DNA from: Gammaproteobacteria bacterium
GTDB lineage: Bacteria > Pseudomonadota > Gammaproteobacteria > Eutrophobiales > Eutrophobiaceae
DNA length: 64,000 nt
Assembly: GCA_004297165.1 (NCBI GenBank)
Contig: SCUJ01000005.1
Coordinates: forward strand, 62,001 to 126,000
Direction of reading: 5' to 3'
A model generated the notes under the pieces. It was not told the DNA's origin, did not search any database, and saw only the letters and a program-made list of their open reading frames with translations. The position numbers and the translations under genes are program-made. Shown in pieces: positions 20,334 through 28,847 of the stretch. The stretch's first letter is position 1. Each line of letters starts with the position of its first letter.

Positions 20334-22196
20334 TCAGACGTAATCCAGACCAAATCCATAAGTGAACAGCGGGTCATAGTCCGCGTCGCCGGCATTGATC
20401 GGGATCTGCGCCATGCCGCGCGGCCAGGTGCACGATAGCTTCCCCGTGGGTTTGGCATGTCCGAACAGGATATCGGCAACGCCCTGCCCCTCCGTGCCCG
20501 GCAGCCAGGCGGCGATCAAGGCGTCGGCCTCATCCAGGAGATCGCCCAGGATCAGGGGCCGCCCGGAGAGCAGGATCACGACCACCGGCAAGCCCGCCGC
20601 CTTTAACCGTGCGACAACCTCATGGTCCGCCGGGTCAATCGCGAGATCGGCGCGATCGCCGACCCCCTCGGCATAGGGAATCTCGCCAATGACGGCGATG
20701 CCGACCGAAGCCCCTTGGGCGCCGCTGCCGTCTGCGGAGTAACTCACATTCGCGGCGTCCCCGACCGCGGCTCGCAGCGCGGCCAGGATCGTCGTGCCGC
20801 CGGTGGTGACCTCGCCCATCTTGCCCTGCCATTCGACGGTCCAGCCGCCGCACTGCATGCCGATGTCGTCCGCACCGCGTCCGGCCACATGGATTTTCAC
20901 CCGTGCCGGATTCAGCGGAAGGATGTTTCCCGCGTTCTTTAACAGCACCAGGGATTCGCGCACCGCCTGCCGCGCGACCTCACGGTGTGCGGCGGAACCG
21001 AAGGTCTGATGCAAGTTGCGATCCGGGAGCTGATTGCGCTCCGGATCCAGCAGTCCCATGGCGGCCTTGACCCGCAGGATGCGCAGTACGGCATCGTCAA
21101 TCCGTGCCTGTGGCACCTTGCCCGCTTCGACCAGGGCCGTGAGCCGATCGATGAAATCCTCGAAGCGATCGGGTTCCATGGCCATGTCGATGCCGGCGTT
21201 GATCGATTGCATGATGGCGGTATCGCGATCGGGATCGACCTGCGATATCGCGTTGTAATCCGAGATCAGAAGACCCTCGAAGCCGAGTTCCTCTTTCAGG
21301 ATCTCCGTGAGAAGCCGCCGGATCCCCGTGACCTTCGCGCCATTCCAACTGTTGTAGGAGACCATGATGGTGCCAACGCCCGCCGCAATGGCATCCAGAT
21401 AAGGCGCGAGATGCACGCGCCGCAATTCGTCTTCATCCAGCCGCGTATCGCCCTGATCGATCCCGAACCGGCCGCGAAAGGCGCGCGATCCATACGTGGT
21501 GCCGCCATCGCCGAGATAGTGTTTCGCGCAGGCGAGCAGCGACAAGGGGTCGCTCAGGTCTTCGCCTTGCAGGCCGCGGATGGCGGCGGCGCCAAGGCTC
21601 GCGGAGAGTTGCGGGTCCTCGCCGAAGCCTTCATAGGTCCGGCCCCAACGCTCATCGCGCGGCACGGTGACGCAGGGCGCGAAGGTCCAGTGGATGCCCG
21701 TCGCCCGCACCTCTTCAGCGGTGATGCGGGCGATCCGTTCGACGAGGGCCGGATTGCGCGTGCAACCGAGCCCGATGTTGTGCGGGAAGATCACCGCGCC
21801 CAGAACGTTGCTGTGACCATGCACGGCATCGACGCCGTATAGGATGGGGATGCCAAGCCGGCTCTCCTGGCTTTTATCGATTAACCCGGCCACGGTGTCG
21901 GTCCAGGCCGCAAGACCGTTGCCTGCCTCGGGGTCGGCCCCGCCGCCGCTCAAGACCGAACCGAGCGCCAGACGCGCAACCGCGCTGCCGTCGCCCAACT
22001 GACCCAACTCCGCCTGAGTCATCTGACCGACCTTCTCCCGCAGGGTCATCCGCGCGAGCAACGGCCGCACTTGATCGTCGTATTTGGAGAATCGTCCCGG
22101 CGGCGTGCGTTTGCGCCAATCCTGAGAGCAGCTGGTGAAAAGCGGCAGACCCGCGCTGAGGATCAGCGTTGTCTGAAGAAATTTCCGACGTTGCAT
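20334..22196 (-). CDS. Glycoside hydrolase family 3 protein, exported
   Basis: 620 aa; [59 protein letters not shown]; lipoprotein-like leader. Confidence 0.93.
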   Translation of the reverse strand: MQRRKFLQTTLILSAGLPLFTSCSQDWRKRTPPGRFSKYDDQVRPLLARMTLREKVGQMTQAELGQLGDGSAVARLALGSVLSGGGADPEAGNGLAAWTDTVAGLIDKSQESRLGIPILYGVDAVHGHSNVLGAVIFPHNIGLGCTRNPALVERIARITAEEVRATGIHWTFAPCVTVPRDERWGRTYEGFGEDPQLSASLGAAAIRGLQGEDLSDPLSLLACAKHYLGDGGTTYGSRAFRGRFGIDQGDTRLDEDELRRVHLAPYLDAIAAGVGTIMVSYNSWNGAKVTGIRRLLTEILKEELGFEGLLISDYNAISQVDPDRDTAIMQSINAGIDMAMEPDRFEDFIDRLTALVEAGKVPQARIDDAVLRILRVKAAMGLLDPERNQLPDRNLHQTFGSAAHREVARQAVRESLVLLKNAGNILPLNPARVKIHVAGRGADDIGMQCGGWTVEWQGKMGEVTTGGTTILAALRAAVGDAANVSYSADGSGAQGASVGIAVIGEIPYAEGVGDRADLAIDPADHEVVARLKAAGLPVVVILLSGRPLILGDLLDEADALIAAWLPGTEGQGVADILFGHAKPTGKLSCTWPRGMAQIPINAGDADYDPLFTYGFGLDYV

Positions 22197-22338
22197 GTTG
22201 TATCCCTCCCTGCCGCCATCCTATAAAAACCATTAGTGAGTGTCGATGGCGATGATTTACCTTGCGCGATCATGGCCCGCGCAGATTAATAGGCATAAGA
22301 TTTCAGCCATTCACATAACCGATTATAAGGAGACTCTC

Positions 22339-22656
22339 ATGGCCTCAGACAATGGCAGCGTCCTCATGGGCATGATCTGGATGATCGTCTTTTCGATACT
22401 CCTCTTCTGGCTGCCGGGGCTCGGTGCGCTACTCGCCGGCATCGTGGGCGGCAAGGTAGCCGGGAACGTATTTAATGCACTGCTGGCGGCGATCCTGCCG
22501 GGGATCCTGCTGGCCGGCTTCATCTTCTTCTTCGCCTCGGCCTTCACCGGCCTGCCACTGGTGGGCGCCATCTTCGCGGGCGGTAGCATGCTCCTGTATC
22601 TGATCACCGTGCCGGTATTGCTGATCGGCGCGTTGATCGGCGGATTGCTGGCGTGA
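22339..22656 (+). CDS. Small multi-TM hypothetical membrane protein
   Basis: 105 aa, Gly/Leu-rich TM helices, RBS-like aagGAGactct before ATG 22339. Confidence 0.65.
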   Translation: MASDNGSVLMGMIWMIVFSILLFWLPGLGALLAGIVGGKVAGNVFNALLAAILPGILLAGFIFFFASAFTGLPLVGAIFAGGSMLLYLITVPVLLIGALIGGLLA

Positions 22657-22690
22657 TGGGTTCGTTGCCGGCCGGCGCCCTCTACCAGTT

Positions 22691-23332
22691 TCAGCCTGAA
22701 ACCCCCTGGCGTTGGCTGACGATAGCCAACCAGGATTGCTGCTCTCGTGGTAAGCCACGAGGGCGATAGTAGTGGTCGATTATTTTAAAACCCGCTTGCT
22801 GGAGATAGGCGGCACTGGTTTCGAGTTCCATGTAATGGCCATAGCGTTGCCCTTGCCACCCCTCGGAATTGCCTCTGGGGTTGGAGGAAAATAAAATGCC
22901 GCCGGTACGCAGGGCGCGGTGTAATTCCCGTAAAATCCGGGGCAGTTCCTGACTGGGTATGTGAAACAATGAAGCGTTGGCAAACACACCGTCGAAACTG
23001 CTCTCCTCCAGCGCCAGTTTCAGAAACTGCTGCTGTAGCACAGGACAACCGCTGAGTTTCCGCGCCATCTCACAAAACGTCTGACTGCCATCCAGCCCCA
23101 CCGGTCTGTGGCCCAACGATTTAAACGTGCAAATATCCCGTCCAGGACCGCAACCGAAGTCCAGGATATCCAGGAGTTTATCCTTGGGTAGCGCTTGCAG
23201 GAAGGCCTCGATATTCTGGCTGACATCGTGATCGCGCGTCCCGGCCCAAAAGGACTCGGCATTTTGCTCGTAATGGTCGAGGGTGCAGCCTTCTATTTCA
23301 TCGAGGATGTTGTGGGAGTTATCTATCGGCAT
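22691..23332 (-). CDS. Class I SAM-dependent methyltransferase
   Basis: ILDFGCGPGRDICTFKSLGHRPVGLDGS; FDGVFANASLFHIP. Confidence 0.92.
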   Translation of the reverse strand: MPIDNSHNILDEIEGCTLDHYEQNAESFWAGTRDHDVSQNIEAFLQALPKDKLLDILDFGCGPGRDICTFKSLGHRPVGLDGSQTFCEMARKLSGCPVLQQQFLKLALEESSFDGVFANASLFHIPSQELPRILRELHRALRTGGILFSSNPRGNSEGWQGQRYGHYMELETSAAYLQQAGFKIIDHYYRPRGLPREQQSWLAIVSQRQGVSG

Positions 23333-23672
23333 GGAGAAGCTTCAATCAAAGATACGCAGCTCGGTATACGTGGTCCGTTTCATGAAGCAAACCACCAACG
23401 CGAAGGTGACGATCATCAATGTACGTTATCATGTACATAATATACACCCGCTCCAGAGAAGCGAATGAGTGATGTCAGGGTAAATTTTTTACAGAGTACA
23501 GGCCGGCAAAGATAGGAAAACCACCGAAGCGAGGAGCGGTCCCGAACTCTGGCTCAATCTTCAGCGTGATTGGGACCTCTGGAATTCCATGCGCAGTCAT
23601 CAGAAGATTCAGCCGTTGAGTAAAGGCGGGTTAATACACGACTTTCATTTGGTGAATTCGGTACACATCCAG

Positions 23673-23706
23673 GCGTAGGTTGGGCTGAGCGCAGCGATGC
23701 CCAACA
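23673..23706. repeat. Interspersed repeat of GTAGGTTGGGC...GCCCAAC type
   Basis: gcgtaggttgggctgagcgcagcgatgcccaaca with inverted TTGGGC/GCCCAA ends. Confidence 0.6.
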
Positions 23707-23720
23707 TAAATACACTGGGC

Positions 23721-25676
23721 TTAACCCGATCTCCCGCGACCCCCATCCGGTAACCTGTCGATTATCTCCATCAACCGCCGCTTCGCCTTGTGCCGCTCCC
23801 GCAGATCGTCGAGGAGTTGCCGCCATTCGGACAAGCGGCGCTGCCTGGCGTAAAGGTCGCGCATCATTCGCAAATAGCGGGCCGCCGCCTGGTAGGCCTT
23901 GGGTTTGACTTGTCCGATCTGGTTTTCGACAAGGGTGCGCCAGATATCAAGCGTGGCGTCCGGATGCGTTTTGGAGACCGCGGCGGCAACCGCTTCCGCA
24001 AGATCCGGGCCTATCCTGCGTTTGCTCTTGCGCAGGGCCTGATAGATATCCACGACGTCGTCGAGCCGCTGTTCCAGGACGGCTATCCGTATCAGGGTAT
24101 CGTAATCGGGAAACGCAAGGCGGTACATACGCCTTCCGGCGGTAGGCTCAACCTCGATCGCGGGCAATGGCCAGTCTTCCGGCCGGCCAGGATCGCCTGA
24201 TTCGAGATAACGCAGGATCACGGTACGCACCGTGGGCCAGCACTTTACCTTTTCTGATGCCTTCTGTATTTCGCGAAAGGAATCTGGGCCGGGAAGATTG
24301 AAGAATTCCTCAGCCCGGTAAGCCGCCACGAGGTCATGACGGCGCTCCCGCCGCGCCAGTTCCCGTAAGCGGTTCAGTAACTCACTGGCTATCCCCGGCG
24401 CCTCCTTCTCCGTGCTCCGGTAACCCTGGATACACCACTGCCGCGCCCGCTCCAGATCCCTCGCGGCGATCAATTCATCAGCCAGCCGCGCATAGCACAT
24501 GCAATAATCGGCCTCCGCTTCGAGCAACGGAATAACGCGCTCCTTCCAGCCGGCCCGGGCATAGGCATCGAGCAGCGCACTGAGTAGCCGTTCACGCGGC
24601 CAGCGGCGCATGAAATCCTTACCACGCGGTTTTGCCATGGCCCGCAACCTTTGTTCGAGTACACTCGCCACGTCCCGCCATTGGGCTTGCGTGTAGGCGC
24701 GCTTGTTCAACAGATTGCCGGCGCCGGATTCGAGCAAACTGTACTCGTCCTCCAGCAGCCGGTCGATAACCCACAGCAGTTGCTGCGGCGGCGGCTGTGA
24801 TGAGCGCGGCAGGGCGTCGAGGACGATCTCCAGGCACGCGGCGATGGCCTGCGCCGTCTCGCCCTCGTCGTTCGATTGTTCGACCTGTGCGTTGCCCCGC
24901 CGCCAGAGGTCCTCGCCCAGGCTGACCACCGCGTCGGCATGGCCCCCGGCGAGTAACGTCCGCAACCGCTCCGCAATCGGGGAGTAATCAGGCAGGTTAC
25001 CGATGCCTTTCCATGGGTTATACCAGACCGGCTCGGCGGTAATGCGCGCAATATCTTTACGCACTGCCGCGACAATCTTGTCCACCTTGCCGGTGGCCAG
25101 ATGTTCCTGTTCATGGATGCGCCGATGGGCTTTCGGATCGCGATCGGCGATGTCGATCAGCAGATCGCGCAGCGTTTCGGCGTCTTTGTCCGCAAGCAGC
25201 TTTGCGATAGCGGCACGCGTGCCGGGGTTTCGCGCAGGGATCTTCCGTATCGGCGCCGCGCCGACTTCGTATTCCACGTCCTCATTATCATCGTCTTTCC
25301 GATAATCAGCTTCTTCGCCAAGCAATGCGCTATGCAAATAATCGTCCTCTCCGAGCGCCGGGATCTTCTTCTTGCGCCGGATCAAGTCCGCGCCCGCCAG
25401 CAGGAGCGCCACGGCGTGCTTGCACGGACCATCGTCATACGGGCAGGTGCAATATTCGTCGAACTCCCCGCTTTCGTCGATCCGCACGGAGGTGGCGTAA
25501 CGGCTCGTGCCCATGACCCACGCGGCCAGCGCCCCATCCGGCGTGAGATGGACTTTCTCGACTTGACCGACATAGCTCTCGCCGCGTTTCAGGATCGTGT
25601 CGCCCGCCCAGTCGCGGAGATCGTCGGAGGTGAGGGTGGCAAGGGTTTTCTGTAAGGTTCGGTTCAGGGTTGGCAT
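23721..25676 (-). CDS. SWIM zinc-finger domain-containing protein
   Basis: 651 aa; CTCPYDDGPCKHAVALLL (CxCx7CxH). Confidence 0.92.
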   Translation of the reverse strand: MPTLNRTLQKTLATLTSDDLRDWAGDTILKRGESYVGQVEKVHLTPDGALAAWVMGTSRYATSVRIDESGEFDEYCTCPYDDGPCKHAVALLLAGADLIRRKKKIPALGEDDYLHSALLGEEADYRKDDDNEDVEYEVGAAPIRKIPARNPGTRAAIAKLLADKDAETLRDLLIDIADRDPKAHRRIHEQEHLATGKVDKIVAAVRKDIARITAEPVWYNPWKGIGNLPDYSPIAERLRTLLAGGHADAVVSLGEDLWRRGNAQVEQSNDEGETAQAIAACLEIVLDALPRSSQPPPQQLLWVIDRLLEDEYSLLESGAGNLLNKRAYTQAQWRDVASVLEQRLRAMAKPRGKDFMRRWPRERLLSALLDAYARAGWKERVIPLLEAEADYCMCYARLADELIAARDLERARQWCIQGYRSTEKEAPGIASELLNRLRELARRERRHDLVAAYRAEEFFNLPGPDSFREIQKASEKVKCWPTVRTVILRYLESGDPGRPEDWPLPAIEVEPTAGRRMYRLAFPDYDTLIRIAVLEQRLDDVVDIYQALRKSKRRIGPDLAEAVAAAVSKTHPDATLDIWRTLVENQIGQVKPKAYQAAARYLRMMRDLYARQRRLSEWRQLLDDLRERHKAKRRLMEIIDRLPDGGRGRSG

Positions 25677-25779
25677 TTCAAAATGTTATTACATCCTTCA
25701 GCGACCATCAAAGTGTCGTGATAGGTGATAGCGAAATTTCCGTGTGTTATGAAATATCTGAAAAGAGTCTATCTCGTCT

Positions 25780-25872
25780 TGCCGGTGCAGGCCGGCATCC
25801 AGTAAACATATGTTATTAACTGGCTTCCGACTCATCGTACCCTTCTGGTCTCCACCGGAATGACGATAAATG
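25780..25872. repeat. Interspersed repeat (CCGGCATCCAGT...CCGGAATGACG type)
   Basis: cgtcttgccggtgcaggccggcatccagt...ggtctccaccggaatgacgat; resembles common non-coding interspersed repeats. Confidence 0.45.
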
Positions 25873-25984
25873 ATATTAGACAAATGTTCGGGTCTTCCTC
25901 AAGTAAGTACTCCTGCTCCTTCGGGCTCTTGAAGAAGAGCGGTAGGTAGTTGCCTATTTCAACGGCATCTTCCTTGGCTATTCC
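25832..25984 (-). pseudogene. Possible truncated CDS remnant downstream of the DUF2326 ATPase gene
   Basis: Frame open after the ATPase stop: GIAKEDAVEIGNYLPLFFKSPKEQEYLLEEDPNICLISFIVIPVETRRVR*; protein-like but no start codon in frame and runs into repeat. Confidence 0.35.
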
Positions 25985-27706
25985 TCAGAAGCGGAACCCG
26001 AACAATCCACCGCTTTCCTCGGCATCAGTCAACACTGTTGGGAGCACGTGGTCGTGCAGGTTAAAACCCGCGACAGTCTCCTTGAAAGCATCGTCTTCAT
26101 TCATCGTCACGAGGTACTGAAAGCCCAGCTCCTTCGCTGTTTCGGCACCGACCTTCAGTGCGCTGATCAGCTGCCGGCCATCGACCCCGTCAAAGAGATG
26201 GCTATCGTGAATCAGGAAGCCCGGCCCGACGCCTCGACTGGCGCATAGACTCATGAGCATCATGTCGAAGCAGAAGATCTGCATATTCTTGATGCCCTTG
26301 CTGCGGGAGCCCTGCATCGGAAATTGGAACACCGGACCATTGGAGGTTTCCTCCACGGTCATGCTGCCGGCGGACTCGTACAGTCGCTTCGATGTCTCCT
26401 CGAACGCGAGAATAGCCTCGGACAAGCGCGTCCTCTGCTCGGCAAAGTCGCGCCGCAGGCGCAGCGTCAATCGGTTTCGCTCGATCTCAAGCTCGTTCTT
26501 CGTGCCCTCCAGTTGTTCGGCGGCTTCGAAACGTTGCCGCAGGGACTCAACCGTCGCTTCTATGCGCCCAGCTTCCCCTTGTAGCTGGGAGAACTGGTCC
26601 AGCGCGCCGTGACTCCGAAGCACGCCCATCACGGTTGCGCGCCGCGCGTCAAGCCGGGCCTTCTCCTGCTCGCGCGTCGCAACGCGTTGTTTCGCAGCGT
26701 CCAATTCTCCGGCGAGGTAGTCCTGCCGATTCCGGATGACAGACTCGTGGAAACTCCGCACTTCGTCATAGCGCCTGACGGCGACGCTCGGAAGTGCAAT
26801 ACCAGCTTCCGCATAGACACGCTGTAGATCCGTGAGTGACGGCGGTGACTCAGCCTTCATCGCCCGTTCCATATCGCCGATCGATGCCGTGTCGATGACA
26901 TTGGCGTTTGACAGATCACTGATTGCGCGAGTCAGTTGATCGGCCTCGGCCTCGAGTTCTGTGTACTGTGGTAGCACACGAAACGCGTCGACCTGGGACT
27001 TCAGATGTGCGAGTCGGGCCTCCTCGACGGTCAATTGAGTACGCAGATCAGATGCCTTTCCGATGTACCCGCCGAACGCACCGTCGCCCGCCGCCTTCTT
27101 CAGCTCCTTGAGGGTCTTCTCCCGATCCCGGACTTTCTGCCAGTCGCTTGCGATTCTCCAATCCAGGCTGAGCAAGAACAGCAGGGCGACCTGCCAGTCG
27201 CCCGCTTGTTGCATGGTTGCTTGCTTCTCCGGGGACGTGAATGCACCGCTCAACTGCCGGCGTACAAAGTAGGCGAACAGGGATCGGAAGGTCGGGGCGC
27301 GGCCAGCATTGTCAGGCTCCTCGTGCAATCCGAACATCGTTTCACCGAGGACTGTAATCCACTCGGTATTCGAGAGACTGGTCTTGCCACGCAGAAAACT
27401 AGCACCCTTGCAACGAATCTTCGATTTCTGATGTCCGGAGCGTTCAACGACAAGCCTCTCCCCGCCGAAGTCTAACTCAATCCCGAACGATTCGTCGGCA
27501 AGCGCTTCCGATCGGAAAATGGAATCCTTCCCAACGTCGGAGCCCGTCAGAAAATGCACAATCTCGATCAGGCTGGTCTTGCCTGCGCGGTTGCGGGTTT
27601 GTCTGTCAGTGGCGCCGGCTTCCTTCTGCGCGATCAGCACATTCAGGCCAGGATTGAGCTCCAGGGTCTTAAACGTTGCGAGACTGCTGTAGATGCGGTG
27701 GATCAT
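25985..27706 (-). CDS. DUF2326-type ABC/SMC-like ATPase (ABC-three-component system ATPase)
   Basis: 573 aa; N-term LNPGLNVLIAQKEAGATDRQTRNRAGKTSLIEIVHFL (Walker A), coiled coil, C-term FDMMLMSLCASRGVGPGFLIHDSHLFDGVDGRQ. Confidence 0.85.
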   Translation of the reverse strand: MIHRIYSSLATFKTLELNPGLNVLIAQKEAGATDRQTRNRAGKTSLIEIVHFLTGSDVGKDSIFRSEALADESFGIELDFGGERLVVERSGHQKSKIRCKGASFLRGKTSLSNTEWITVLGETMFGLHEEPDNAGRAPTFRSLFAYFVRRQLSGAFTSPEKQATMQQAGDWQVALLFLLSLDWRIASDWQKVRDREKTLKELKKAAGDGAFGGYIGKASDLRTQLTVEEARLAHLKSQVDAFRVLPQYTELEAEADQLTRAISDLSNANVIDTASIGDMERAMKAESPPSLTDLQRVYAEAGIALPSVAVRRYDEVRSFHESVIRNRQDYLAGELDAAKQRVATREQEKARLDARRATVMGVLRSHGALDQFSQLQGEAGRIEATVESLRQRFEAAEQLEGTKNELEIERNRLTLRLRRDFAEQRTRLSEAILAFEETSKRLYESAGSMTVEETSNGPVFQFPMQGSRSKGIKNMQIFCFDMMLMSLCASRGVGPGFLIHDSHLFDGVDGRQLISALKVGAETAKELGFQYLVTMNEDDAFKETVAGFNLHDHVLPTVLTDAEESGGLFGFRF

Positions 27707-27948
27707 GGTGCCCCTCGAACAAGCAACCCCTCACGAAATTCGATCGCGCCGATGAGAAACAGCAGATCAAGCGCAAGCACGAATCCGTCATAGCGCAGGG
27801 GCGACGAGGCCTTATGGTCGGCGGTAGCGCGCGGCAACTGCTCCCACAAGGCCGACACGGTGAGTGGATGTGACAGGTGCCGCAGGATCGCGGCCCCGAC
27901 AGTCAGCAGGGCACGGTCCTGGGGTAGGTGTTTGGAAGGGAGAATCAT
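27703..27948 (-). CDS. Small ABC-three-component middle component
   Basis: 81 aa; ILPSKHLPQDRALLTVGAAILRHLSHPLTVSALWEQL....YDGFVLALDLLFLIGAIEFREGLLVR; ATGA overlaps with both neighbours. Confidence 0.8.
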   Translation of the reverse strand: MILPSKHLPQDRALLTVGAAILRHLSHPLTVSALWEQLPRATADHKASSPLRYDGFVLALDLLFLIGAIEFREGLLVRGAP

Positions 27949-28847
27949 CGTGCGGTGCTCCGTGGTTCTTCAAAGATGTCGCAGCGCTCGAAGTAGTACG
28001 CGATGATGGTCACCACCGCCAACTCGTGTTCCGGTGACCCGCGATCCTTGCCGCCAGCCCACGACTGGAGTTCGGCAAAGATCTGGTTCGGGCTATGGCC
28101 TCCGCGCAACCGCTGATACTCGGTCTTGAAGGCCTCCGCCAATCGTTCCCCGAGCGTTTCGTCATGCCATCGGTTCAGAAAGTCGGCGACCAACGGCGAC
28201 TTGACCATGCCTTCCTTGAGCAACTGCGCCACTGCCTCGGACAAGGCATTTGCCTCGATCTTTCCAGCTGGCACGTCCTTCACATCGGTCATTGGAGGCG
28301 CGGGGAGCCCAGCGATCCTCTTCAGTACGACCTTCAAGTCACCGAAACCTAAATTGATCTTGGTTGCATCCGTTAGGGCAGGTCCGAACCATGACGCTTT
28401 GTCGTCTGCGGTGAGCTTTCGGAAGATCAGCCGAAGTTCCTCCAGACACCATGGCTGCAACCGAATTCCAGAGTTTGCCTCCTCAAAATCGAGTAACAGC
28501 TTCTGAACATGTGGCGGCAGCCCATCCGTCGCGTTATGAACGAACGTCCAAATGTCGAAATGCTTGCTCCAATACTCCCGGGCACCCGCGAAGTCCTCGG
28601 TGATCTTCTTCGTCGCCTTGGCAGCGTCCATCTCGTTGGGCGCATAGACCTGGAACAGCCGGCGCTCCGACTTGAGAAATCCGTCATTCTTGCGGTCGCC
28701 CTGATTGCCCCACGGACGGCACGCCATGAAGTCGGCCTTGTAGGCGAATCCCATCAGCCGCTCGAAGAAGGTTTGGAAGGCATCGCCCTTGGCGCGAAGG
28801 AATTCAATTTCGAACTGCTGTTCGTAGTAGGCATCCTGCAGATTCAT
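27945..28847 (-). CDS. ABC-three-component system protein with REase-like N-terminus
   Basis: Start reset to ATG 28847 (MNLQDAYYEQQFEIEF); FFERLMGFAYKADFMACRPWGNQGDRKNDGFLKSERRLFQVYAP resembles PD-(D/E)XK core; C-term AVVTIIAYYFERCDIFEEP. Confidence 0.75.
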   Translation of the reverse strand: MNLQDAYYEQQFEIEFLRAKGDAFQTFFERLMGFAYKADFMACRPWGNQGDRKNDGFLKSERRLFQVYAPNEMDAAKATKKITEDFAGAREYWSKHFDIWTFVHNATDGLPPHVQKLLLDFEEANSGIRLQPWCLEELRLIFRKLTADDKASWFGPALTDATKINLGFGDLKVVLKRIAGLPAPPMTDVKDVPAGKIEANALSEAVAQLLKEGMVKSPLVADFLNRWHDETLGERLAEAFKTEYQRLRGGHSPNQIFAELQSWAGGKDRGSPEHELAVVTIIAYYFERCDIFEEPRSTAR

